Assembly (NCBI GenBank): GCA_963783195.1
Contig: CAWAMV010000004.1
Coordinates: 1,054,001-1,118,000 of the forward strand
Direction of reading: 5' to 3'
DNA length: 64,000 bases
Source: Croceibacterium_B sp963783195
GTDB taxonomy: Bacteria; Pseudomonadota; Alphaproteobacteria; Sphingomonadales; Sphingomonadaceae
Shown here piece by piece: positions 57,279 to 64,000 of the stretch. A program made the translations under genes and the position numbers. The first letter of the stretch is position 1; every line of letters begins with the position of its first letter. The notes beneath the pieces are model-generated. The model made no database searches. It was not told where the DNA came from and saw only the letters and a program-made list of their open reading frames with translations.

Positions 57279-58910
57279 GTGAGCGACAGCTTCGATTACA
57301 TCGTCGTGGGGGCGGGCAGCTCCGGGTGCGTGGTTGCCGCGCGGCTGAGCGAGGATCCGGGCACGCAGGTCTTGCTGCTCGAGGCTGGTGGGCGCGACGA
57401 CCATCCGCTTATCCGGATGCCGCTGGGCTTTCTGCGGGCGATGACCCGGCCCGATTTCAACTGGACCTACATGACCGAGCCCGAGCCCAACCTCGGCGGG
57501 CGGCAGATGCCGCTGCCGCGCGGGCGGGTGATGGGCGGATCGGGCTCGATCAACGGCATGTTCGCCATGCGCGGCCATCCCGGCGATTACGACCAGTGGG
57601 CCCAGATGGGTGCGCGGGGCTGGTCGTTTGCCGACGTGCTGCCCTATTTCCGGCGGCTGGAGGATTCCTGGCGCGGCGAGGGGACCTATCATGGCGAGGG
57701 CGGCCCCGTGCGGGTCAAGTCGATCGACCTGCCGGTCCTGCACCACGAACGGATGATGGAGACCGGCCGCAACCTTGGCTTTCCGATCAGCGACGACCTT
57801 GGCGGAGCGCAGCCCGAGGGGTTTGCGCGCGGCGAGATGACCGCCGACAGGCGTGGCCGCCGGGTCAGCGCGGCAAGCGCCTATATCAAGCCGGCGATGG
57901 CGCGGCAGAATCTCGACGTGCGGTCGGGCGTGCTGGTCAGGCGCGTGGTGTTCGAGGGCAAGCGCGCCGTGGGCGTCGAGATCGACACGCCGGACGGCCC
58001 GCAGATCGTGCGCGCACGGCGCGAAGTGATCCTTTCGGGCGGGACCTACAACTCGCCGCACCTGCTGATGCTGAGCGGCATCGGCCCGGCAGCACATCTC
58101 AAGGACCATGGCATCGCGGTGGTCCACGACAGCCCGGGGGTGGGCCGCAACCTGCAGGAGCATCCGACCGCCAGTCTCGAATGGAACGCTACGCAGCCGG
58201 TCACCTTCCTGAGCGAACTGCGCTGGGACAAACTGGCCTTCAGCGCCCTGCAATGGGCGCTCTTGGGCAAGGGAACGGCGACCTACCAGGTCAACTCGTG
58301 CAACGTCGTCATCAAGACCCGGCCTGAACTCGACCGGCCGGACATGCAGATCATGGTCAACCCGATCCGCTTCGACGCGCAGACCTGGTTTCCCGGCATC
58401 AAGCCGCGCCAGCAGGACGTGTGGTGGGCCGGCGTCGTGCAGCTCCATCCCGAAAGCCGCGGCTGGGTCGAGCTGAAGAGCGCCGACCCGCGCGAGGTCG
58501 CGGCGGTCACCTTGAACATCCTCGACACCGAAAACGACCGGCGGCAGCTGCGCGATGCGATCCGCCTGACCCGCAAGATCTACGGCACCCAACCGATGGC
58601 CGAGTTGGTCGGCGAAGAGAAGACGCCGGGAATCGACGTCGATTCCGATGAAGAACTCGACGCTTACCTCACGGCCGCCTGCTACGTCGGACAGCACCCG
58701 ACCAGCACCTGCGCGATGGGCATGGGCGACATGTCGGTCGTCGACAGCGACCTGCGCGTAATCGGGGTCGAGGGGCTGCGGGTGGCCGATGCCTCGGTCA
58801 TGCCCACGGTGCCGGGTGGGAACACGATGATCCCCTCGATCATGGTGGGCGAGAAGGCGGCGGACCTCATCCGCGGCCAGTCGCTGCCGCGCGCGGAACT
58901 GCCGGGATGA
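57279..58910 (+). CDS. GMC-family FAD oxidoreductase
   Basis: 543 aa, choline-dehydrogenase-like. FAD-binding GAGSSG at about 12-17, LLLEAGG, the GMC signature PRGRVMGGSGSINGM and the second signature SGGTYNSPHLLMLSGIGP. The C-terminal active site has the catalytic His in QHPTSTCAMG and Asn in PGGNTMIPS; in most relatives the former reads WHPxGTCxMG, a conservative variant here. Oxidises an alcohol to an aldehyde or ketone; the substrate is unknown. The start is GTG, with GAGAGCGGGG before it. It overlaps the next SnoaL-like gene by ATGA and heads a plus-strand operon through 60614. Confidence 0.93.
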   Translation: MSDSFDYIVVGAGSSGCVVAARLSEDPGTQVLLLEAGGRDDHPLIRMPLGFLRAMTRPDFNWTYMTEPEPNLGGRQMPLPRGRVMGGSGSINGMFAMRGHPGDYDQWAQMGARGWSFADVLPYFRRLEDSWRGEGTYHGEGGPVRVKSIDLPVLHHERMMETGRNLGFPISDDLGGAQPEGFARGEMTADRRGRRVSAASAYIKPAMARQNLDVRSGVLVRRVVFEGKRAVGVEIDTPDGPQIVRARREVILSGGTYNSPHLLMLSGIGPAAHLKDHGIAVVHDSPGVGRNLQEHPTASLEWNATQPVTFLSELRWDKLAFSALQWALLGKGTATYQVNSCNVVIKTRPELDRPDMQIMVNPIRFDAQTWFPGIKPRQQDVWWAGVVQLHPESRGWVELKSADPREVAAVTLNILDTENDRRQLRDAIRLTRKIYGTQPMAELVGEEKTPGIDVDSDEELDAYLTAACYVGQHPTSTCAMGMGDMSVVDSDLRVIGVEGLRVADASVMPTVPGGNTMIPSIMVGEKAADLIRGQSLPRAELPG

Positions 58911-59296
58911 GCCGGACCGCGCAGGAGCAGGCCAACCTCGATTTCGTGCTCGAGATGTTCGCCAGGGTTCTCAATCCGATGGATTCGGGCGCGGTCGATC
59001 GCTTCATTGCGCCCGATTACATCCAGCACAACCAGATGGCCGAGCCGGGGCGCGATGGGCTCAAGCGGTTCCTCGACACGATCCGGGCGCAGACTCCGCA
59101 AGCGGTGCACGACGTGAAGCGCGCCTTCGTCGACGGCGACCATGTGACCGTGCATTATCACGTGCGCCGCTGGCCGGGAGATGCCGGCTGGGCGGTGATC
59201 GACCTGTTCCGGCTGGAGAACGGGCTCATCGCCGAACACTGGGACGTGATGCAGGATGTGGTCGAGGGCGGGCCGAACCCGCTCGGGCCGTTCTAG
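58907..59296 (+). CDS. SnoaL-like protein
   Basis: 129 aa, NTF2/SnoaL-fold: FVLEMFARVLNPMDSGAVDRF, APDYIQHNQMAEPGRDGLKRFL, HDVKRAFVDGDHVTVHYHVR and LIAEHWDVMQDV. The QHN and EHWD motifs with His/Asp pairs match SnoaL-like cyclases and predicted ester cyclases. Coupled to the GMC gene by ATGA and 13 bases before the SDR gene, so probably part of the same pathway. Confidence 0.85.
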   Translation: MSRTAQEQANLDFVLEMFARVLNPMDSGAVDRFIAPDYIQHNQMAEPGRDGLKRFLDTIRAQTPQAVHDVKRAFVDGDHVTVHYHVRRWPGDAGWAVIDLFRLENGLIAEHWDVMQDVVEGGPNPLGPF

Positions 59297-59309
59297 GGAC
59301 CGAACACCC

Positions 59310-60065
59310 ATGATCAAGCGCTTCATCGACAAGACCGTGCTCGTTTTCGGGGGTAATTCGGGCATGGGCCTGGCCGCTGCGCAGGCCTTTGCGGCCGAAG
59401 GGGCGAAGGTCCATTTCACCGGCCGCGACCCGGCCACCATCGCCGAGGCGGAAGCCGCGATCCCGGGCGCGAAGGGCTACCGCTCGGACATCGCCGACAG
59501 CGCCGCGACCGAGGACGTCGTGGCGCAGGTAGAGGCGGCGGACGGGCGGATCGACGTGCTCTACATCAACGCCGGCGTCGGCGGCTTCGCCCCGCTCGAA
59601 GCCATCACCGAGGCCGACTGGGACCACGTCCACTCGATCAACCTCAAGGGCTGCGTGTTCGCCCTGCAGAAGGCGGTGCGGATCATGGGAGAGGGTGGGG
59701 CGGTCGTCGTCACCGGCTCGATCGGCGCGCACGGCCCGCTCGAGGGTAACGGCACCTACGCCGCGGCCAAGGCAGGCCTCGCCATGGCGATGAAGGTCTT
59801 CGCCAAGGAGCTGCTGCCCCGCAAGATCCGCCTGAACATGGTCAGCCCGGGGCCGATCGACACCCCGCTGCTCCATCGCAATCCGGGCATGGGGCCGGAT
59901 GACGTCGAGCGGCTCAAGGAGATGATGGTCGCCAACATCCCGATGCACCGCATGGGCACATCCGACGAGGTGGCCAGGGCGGTCCTGTTTCTCGCCAGCG
60001 ACGAGGCGAGCTTCATTACCGGCGCCGACCTGCTGGTCGACGGCGGCCTGATCGAGCTGGGATAA
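59310..60065 (+). CDS. Short-chain dehydrogenase/reductase
   Basis: 251-aa classical SDR. Cofactor motif GGNSGMG at 14-20, NAG at 87-89 and the catalytic Ser137 (TGSIGAHG), Tyr150 and Lys154 (YAAAK). The C-terminal DLLVDGGLIELG is typical. It lacks a basic residue after the second beta strand that would clearly fix NADP (TGRD follows), so cofactor choice is uncertain. Its position after the GMC oxidoreductase suggests oxidation or reduction of a related alcohol or ketone. Confidence 0.93.
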   Translation: MIKRFIDKTVLVFGGNSGMGLAAAQAFAAEGAKVHFTGRDPATIAEAEAAIPGAKGYRSDIADSAATEDVVAQVEAADGRIDVLYINAGVGGFAPLEAITEADWDHVHSINLKGCVFALQKAVRIMGEGGAVVVTGSIGAHGPLEGNGTYAAAKAGLAMAMKVFAKELLPRKIRLNMVSPGPIDTPLLHRNPGMGPDDVERLKEMMVANIPMHRMGTSDEVARAVLFLASDEASFITGADLLVDGGLIELG

Positions 60066-60086
60066 CTCCCACCCGGAGGCGTTTGC

Positions 60087-60614
60087 ATGGAATTCAACGA
60101 CACCACCCCTTTCCAGCCGCCCTTCTCGGAACTGGAAAACCCGCGCCTCGAATTCGCGATGGAGGTCCGCCTGACCTTCCCCGAAGTCTACACCATGGCC
60201 CCGCACCCGTCCGGCGGGATGCGCAGCGCCGTGCTGGTCAAGGGCGGCACCTTCGAAGGACCGAACCTGAAGGGCCGCGCCGTCCCCGGATCGGGCGGCG
60301 ACTACGCCTATTTTCGGCCCGACGACGTGGCGGTGTTCGATGCCCGTTATCTGCTCGAGGAGGACGACGGCACGATCATCCTGTTGCACAACAAGGGCTT
60401 TCTCTGGGGGCGCAAGCCCGACACCATGGCCCGCCTGCGCGACTGGGCATTCAACAACGGCACCCCGGTCCCGCACGATGAGTACTACCTGCGCGGAAAC
60501 CCCACGTTCGAATGTGCCATCGGCAAGCACGACTGGCTGACCAAGCACGTCTTCATCGGCGTCGGCGAGCGCAAGGCCGATGGCAACCTGCTGAGGTACT
60601 ACGCGCTGGTGTAA
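60087..60614 (+). CDS. DUF3237-family protein
   Basis: 175 aa, soluble beta-barrel-like. Matches DUF3237: LENPRLEFAMEVRLTF, RSAVLVKGGTFEGPNLKG, VPGSGGDYAYFRPDDVAVFDARYLLEEDDG (cited as VPGSGGDYAYF), and TPVPHDEYYLRGNPTFECAIGKHDWL, with the last strand reading VFIGVGER. Family function is unknown; it is often found in catabolic clusters. The ATG follows GGAGGCGTTTGC. Last gene of the GMC operon, convergent with the SnoaL-like lipoprotein. Confidence 0.87.
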   Translation: MEFNDTTPFQPPFSELENPRLEFAMEVRLTFPEVYTMAPHPSGGMRSAVLVKGGTFEGPNLKGRAVPGSGGDYAYFRPDDVAVFDARYLLEEDDGTIILLHNKGFLWGRKPDTMARLRDWAFNNGTPVPHDEYYLRGNPTFECAIGKHDWLTKHVFIGVGERKADGNLLRYYALV

Positions 60615-60621
60615 AGCGAGC

Positions 60622-61179
60622 TTACTCCGCCCCGAAACTGAAGTCCTTGCGCGGCGTGTAGGTCGCTTTCATGCTCGGTGGCAGGCCGCTGTCGGCCACG
60701 ACCACGCGATGCTTGATCAGCCACTTGCCGCCCTGCTTCACAAGCTGGTCGTACTCGCGCCCCTGTTCGACGAAGGCCGGCGGCGCGGAGATGTCCTTGT
60801 TCTGGATGCCGGTCCACAGGACCTTGGCGGTCGCGGTGTCGCCGTCGACATCGATGACGGGGTTGGAGACCACCATGTGGAACGTGCCGACGTTCGTCGG
60901 CGCCTCGGTATCCTCGTCGAGCCCGGCATAGATCCCCTCGATCTCCGCCTTGCCGTTGGCGACGATGCCATTGACGTCGAACACGGCGTCGTCGGTATAG
61001 AAGTCGTTGAAAGCCGCAGCGTCGTCGGTGCCGAACCCTTCGTAGTAGCGATTCAGCAGGTCAGCGATTGCCACCTTGTCGAGCAGCACCTGCTCCTCCG
61101 CCGTGATCCCGCCTGGCGCATTGGCCGCGCCGCATCCTGCAAGCAGCGCAAGCGCCGCCAATCCTGCCGATGTCCTCAT
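60622..61179 (-). CDS. SnoaL-like lipoprotein
   Basis: 185 aa. Signal peptide with lipobox LLAGC (Cys16), then a SnoaL_4-like domain: AIADLLNRYYEGFGTDDAAAF, FYTDDAVFDVNG, VGTFHMVVSNPVIDVDGD, VLWTGIQN and GKWLIKHRVVVADSG, with the buried Arg/His pattern of steroid or terpene-ring enzymes. A lipoprotein form of this fold is less common and places the activity in the periplasm. The ATG follows GGGAGAGG. Divergent from the DUF1097 gene. Confidence 0.83.
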   Translation of the reverse strand: MRTSAGLAALALLAGCGAANAPGGITAEEQVLLDKVAIADLLNRYYEGFGTDDAAAFNDFYTDDAVFDVNGIVANGKAEIEGIYAGLDEDTEAPTNVGTFHMVVSNPVIDVDGDTATAKVLWTGIQNKDISAPPAFVEQGREYDQLVKQGGKWLIKHRVVVADSGLPPSMKATYTPRKDFSFGAE

Positions 61180-61334
61180 AAAACCTCTCCCTTCGCGTGC
61201 GGTTCTGACATCTTGGCGGACAAAGTCAAAGCCCTGCTGGACGATCGGGCGAGAGCGGCGTAGCGTGCGCCTGCGGGGGAAGGAGAGCCCTCGCGCGAAC
61301 CGAAACACGGTCGCACTCTCGGGGGAGAAAACAT

Positions 61335-61862
61335 ATGCCCGCTTTGCTTGCACTCGCTCTGTCGGTCGGCATCCTTGCCGTCGTCGACACGTGGCTTTTC
61401 GTCGTTCCGCTGACCACGATGTTGCCTGGCCTCGTGTGGATCAGCTTCATTGCCTGGGGCTGCCATTTCCATTCCGGCGGAGGTGTGAAGGGCATGACCA
61501 CGGCCATCGTGGGCATGAGCTTCGGTGCGCTCGTCGGCATGGTGGCGGTGATCCTCGCCTCGGGCGCGCTTGCCGGCCTTGGCGGCCTTGCCGCCCCGAT
61601 CGCAGTTGGGCTCGGCGCCTTCGTCATCTGCCTGGCCAGCGCGATCCCGCTGCTGGCGACGATCCCGGCTAGCGTCTACGGCTTCGCCGCGGTCGCCGGG
61701 CCCATCTTGCTGGCGGAAATGAGCCCGACCGAAGCCATCGTGCCGACCATCATCTCGGTCGTCATCGGCGCGGTTTTCGGCATTGCCTCCGAATACCTGG
61801 CCAACGCGATGACCGCCAAGGGGGGAGCCACCGCCGAAGCGGCGGCCGACCCGGCCGAATAG
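61335..61862 (+). CDS. DUF1097-family membrane protein
   Basis: 175 aa with five or six membrane helices. LPGLVWISFIAWGCHFHSGG and the small-residue-rich GMTTAIVGMSFGALVGMVAV match DUF1097 inner-membrane proteins, whose function is not established. A good ribosome site (GGGGGAG) precedes the ATG, and a strong terminator follows, so it is monocistronic. A transporter role in the flanking cluster is speculative. Confidence 0.8.
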   Translation: MPALLALALSVGILAVVDTWLFVVPLTTMLPGLVWISFIAWGCHFHSGGGVKGMTTAIVGMSFGALVGMVAVILASGALAGLGGLAAPIAVGLGAFVICLASAIPLLATIPASVYGFAAVAGPILLAEMSPTEAIVPTIISVVIGAVFGIASEYLANAMTAKGGATAEAAADPAE

Positions 61863-61885
61863 CGATGCCCCCTGGGGGAGGGGGA

Positions 61886-61916
61886 GCCCCGCCGGACCGC
61901 GTCCGGCGGGGCTTTT
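61886..61916 (+). terminator. Rho-independent terminator of the DUF1097 gene
   Basis: GCCCCGCCGGAC (61886-61897), loop CGC, GTCCGGCGGGGC (61901-61912), then TTTT. A perfect 12-bp stem. Confidence 0.92.
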
Positions 61917-61949
61917 CCGTGCCCGGCGGTCTGCAGGAAAGCGGATTGG

Positions 61950-62936
61950 CTATTTTTGCCCGCTGAGGTCGGTCCAGTTGGGCGACTTGTAGGGTGCGGT
62001 CCAGCCGACAGCCTCGATTTCGTGGATCTGCCCGCCCCAGACCTTGTAGATGTGCACCGCGGGCATGTCGAACGGCTGATAGTCCATGTGCCGTACGGTC
62101 GTGCCGGGCACGCCGATCAGGTCGAAATCCTTCTTGGTGAAATCGTGCTGGAAGTGGCTTTGCCCCCAGACGAGGCCGGTCACTGGATCCGCGATGTCGA
62201 CCCGGCGGTGGTGAATGGTGCTGATGTACTCCCACATGTTGGTGTCCATCTGCGCCGCGCAGCCCAGTCCGCCGAGATAGGCGAAGACCGGATCGAACTG
62301 GCCGTTGCCACCAGGTGAACTGCGATACATCGGGTTGCGCGCGGTCTGAAAGCCGTTCTCGCGCCGCTCGCAATCGTCAGCCATGGCGGACTGTTGCGAA
62401 TTCCCGTTGTCGAGCGCGTTGTAGTAGCTCTTGCCGAGCCAGATCATCCGCCCGCGCGAATCCGCATATTCGTACGGCACTTTCTTCAGCAGATTGGCCC
62501 GCGGCGCCTGCAGGTTGGCGATCTGTCCTTCGCTCAGCGCATTCCCGACGATGTGCTCGGCCTCGGCGATCTTGCCGTTGGGACCTCGCCTGAGGCGCAC
62601 CGAGAACATCGTTGGCTTGCCCTCGAGATTGGGCGCGACGGTCATGATGCCGACCTGCTGGCTCACCGGATCGGCCACGGGGATCTTGTAGCCGCCCGGG
62701 CCGCCGCCGAGCGAAGCCCAAAGTCCTTCGCCGGGCTTGATGCGCTTGAGCTGCTCCACCATCACGACATTTGCCGCCAGCGGCGTCTTCGTCGGGTCGT
62801 GCGCCACCATCGCGGCGATATAGCCATCGGCCATGTCGATCAGGCACTGCCGGTCACAGGCGGGCCTGTCCTGCGCTGCCGCGGCAGCGGTGGCCAGCGC
62901 AAGGGCCGCCGCAGCCGCGTGGAAACGAACCTTCAT
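61950..62936 (-). CDS. Secreted NTF2/DUF8021-like hypothetical protein
   Basis: 328 aa with signal peptide 1-21 (ending AAAAQ). It has CDRQCLIDMADGYIAAMVAHDP near the start, cited as DRQCLIDMADGYIAAM, then GEGLWASLG, VADPVSQQVGIM, SAMADDCERRENGFQTA and WGQSHFQHDF. The first part looks like an NTF2-type helix-strand unit, and the blocks are shared with the cytoplasmic-looking protein at 41524-42402. The function is unknown. It lies 12 bases after the fourth copy of the secreted family at 62949 and is probably in one operon with it, so the two may act on the same periplasmic compound. Confidence 0.78.
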   Translation of the reverse strand: MKVRFHAAAAALALATAAAAAQDRPACDRQCLIDMADGYIAAMVAHDPTKTPLAANVVMVEQLKRIKPGEGLWASLGGGPGGYKIPVADPVSQQVGIMTVAPNLEGKPTMFSVRLRRGPNGKIAEAEHIVGNALSEGQIANLQAPRANLLKKVPYEYADSRGRMIWLGKSYYNALDNGNSQQSAMADDCERRENGFQTARNPMYRSSPGGNGQFDPVFAYLGGLGCAAQMDTNMWEYISTIHHRRVDIADPVTGLVWGQSHFQHDFTKKDFDLIGVPGTTVRHMDYQPFDMPAVHIYKVWGGQIHEIEAVGWTAPYKSPNWTDLSGQK

Positions 62937-62948
62937 GCAACCTCCCCT

Positions 62949-63995
62949 TTATTTCGTCGCGCCCCCGGGGTCGCGCGCGGTACCTTCGGCCTCTCGTGCC
63001 TTCCACGCGGCTTCGCGCTGCTTGGCGAAGAAGGGGCTGGTCGCGGTGATATAGCCGCGGAACTGCACGTTGCCTTCATGACAGGCGTATTCGAACTGTT
63101 CGTAGTCCGGGTTGCGGTGCCACGGGAAATCGTACTTGAACGGCGCCGTCAGCGTGACCGGGTCCGTCACCCACGCCTCATAACGGATCGTGTCCGGGCC
63201 GGTCGGCGTCAGCTTCTCGACGATTGTCATGTTGTCGCTGTTGGGCACCGGCCGCTGGCTGTTGCCGACGTTGGAGATGGGCACGCCGGGGATGAAGTTG
63301 GTCGTCTCGATGACCAGAGCGTCGCCCTCCCAATGCCCGCGTGAGAAGCCGAGCCAGTTCTTCACCGCAGCAGGCGGAGCCTTGGCGTCGCCCAACGGGA
63401 TGATGCGCGTCTCGTGGATCATCTCTAGCCGGATCGCGGCGTAGCCCGGCGACTGCCAGACTTCGATGCCGGAGTTGTAGTTGCCCGGCAGCATCGAGCC
63501 TGGCATCCCGCGGGTGATGCAGCGGTCGAACGGGCTGAAGTCGTCGGCCCATTCGAATACGTCTTCGGTCCAGCTCGACTTCTGCAATGCGGCGAGGCGC
63601 GCGCCCTCCTCGGTCATGGGGGGGATACGACCATCGGCGGGCTCGGTGACCAGACTGGTCTGGCGCAGCGGCTCGCCCCGCTCGATCCAGTGGCCCATGC
63701 CCATCTTGTTGGCCTTGTCCTCTTCCTTGATCCAGTTCTGCTGCTCATGGGCGTTCTTCAGTGCGGCGGCATATTCCTCGTCGGTCAGCTCGGCGCGGGT
63801 GCCGAGGCGCGGATCGCGCTGACGTGGGGTCTGGGCGAGGTAATCGATCGGCCAGCGCCCGGTGAGGTCGGGGTCGCCCCATTCGGTACGTTTGGCATGA
63901 TAGCTGGTGTCGGTCTTCTCGGCGGCATTCCCCTCGGCCGCGGCGGGCACGGCGAACAGGACGACGACGGCGGCCAGAAGGCGCGGACTCTGCAT
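62949..63995 (-). CDS. Secreted protein of an unnamed family, distant copy 4
   Basis: 348 aa, signal peptide about 1-20 (ending AAAEG). Same motif series as the three tandem copies at 3591-6831: DPDLTGRWPID, GMGHWIE, DRCITRGMPGSM, YNSG in place of YNNG, QSPG, MIHETRIIP, FSRGHWEGDALVIETTNF, TGPDTIRYE and EYACHEGN. It is the most divergent of the four and has a charged C-terminal tail. The start is ATG at 63995, five bases from the window edge, so its upstream neighbours are not seen. No PQQ enzyme is visible beside it; the adjacent gene is a secreted NTF2-like protein. Confidence 0.87.
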   Translation of the reverse strand: MQSPRLLAAVVVLFAVPAAAEGNAAEKTDTSYHAKRTEWGDPDLTGRWPIDYLAQTPRQRDPRLGTRAELTDEEYAAALKNAHEQQNWIKEEDKANKMGMGHWIERGEPLRQTSLVTEPADGRIPPMTEEGARLAALQKSSWTEDVFEWADDFSPFDRCITRGMPGSMLPGNYNSGIEVWQSPGYAAIRLEMIHETRIIPLGDAKAPPAAVKNWLGFSRGHWEGDALVIETTNFIPGVPISNVGNSQRPVPNSDNMTIVEKLTPTGPDTIRYEAWVTDPVTLTAPFKYDFPWHRNPDYEQFEYACHEGNVQFRGYITATSPFFAKQREAAWKAREAEGTARDPGGATK

Positions 63996-64000
63996 GACAT

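Noticed and set aside
57198..58697. 500-residue N-terminal extension of the small NTF2-like protein
   Set aside because: It is antisense to the GMC oxidoreductase. The ATG at 57197 has AAGGAGAGGG and gives a standard 130-aa NTF2 protein.
1..64000. CRISPR arrays, insertion sequences, prophage or rRNA operons
   Set aside because: No regularly spaced repeats, transposase motifs, phage structural genes or rRNA-like stretches were found on reading both strands.

Overview
The window is high-GC, densely coded bacterial chromosome, almost certainly from a sphingomonad (Alphaproteobacteria, Sphingomonadales; an Erythrobacteraceae or Novosphingobium-like genome is my best guess). The evidence is the combination of LigAB-type protocatechuate 4,5-dioxygenase, a LigM-like tetrahydrofolate-dependent O-demethylase, a heme oxygenase plus HWE-kinase bacteriophytochrome pair, an NDUFA12-family complex I protein, a TonB-dependent receptor and many secreted PQQ enzymes. 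All family assignments come from reading translated sequence; no database search was run. I see no insertion sequence, prophage, CRISPR array or rRNA, and no gap above 300 bases without a gene.

Layout. (1) 1-10672, minus strand: a long, mostly translationally coupled operon of c-type cytochrome, HupE/UreJ-like protein, transmembrane anchor protein, PQQ lipoprotein dehydrogenase, three tandem paralogues of a secreted family I cannot name, a lipoprotein carboxylesterase and a cytochrome c-PQQ dehydrogenase that runs off the left edge. A divergent cytochrome c (10821) and a PQQ dehydrogenase fused to two VOC modules (11250-14168) adjoin it. This is the best candidate for an undescribed periplasmic oxidation system. 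(2) 14451-28934: housekeeping and stress genes: TonB, mannose-1-phosphate guanylyltransferase, BphP/BphO light sensing, XpaC/TelA, DUF389, MAPEG, fatty acyl-AMP ligase, RecX, DUF192, NDUFA12, DUF2155 and Aat. (3) 29013-36337: tRNA-Trp, secE, nusG, rplK and rplA, interrupted by membrane glycosyltransferase-like genes, a 49-codon gene and an antisense MFS gene. (4) 36500-39848: a serralysin-like RTX metalloprotease, a DUF421 protein and a membrane protein with a degenerate zinc motif.

(5) 39951-50813: aromatic and one-carbon metabolism. LigAB cleaves protocatechuate. The LigM-like enzyme would move methoxyl methyl groups to tetrahydrofolate, and MetF and FolD would oxidise the resulting methyl-THF. 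A flavin monooxygenase operon, a CDF transporter and CorA lie between. The ligM-like gene seems to have lost its original stop by a one-base frameshift and now reads through its own terminator. (6) 50824-54865: a secreted protein, a TonB-dependent receptor and a divergent membrane-anchored winged-helix regulator. (7) 54871-63995: an IclR regulator, a MetE-like methyltransferase, a GMC oxidoreductase, an SDR, a DUF3237 protein, several NTF2/SnoaL-fold proteins, a DUF1097 protein and a fourth copy of the secreted family from region 1. It looks like an uncharacterised catabolic cluster, with plausible operators in its intergenic spaces.
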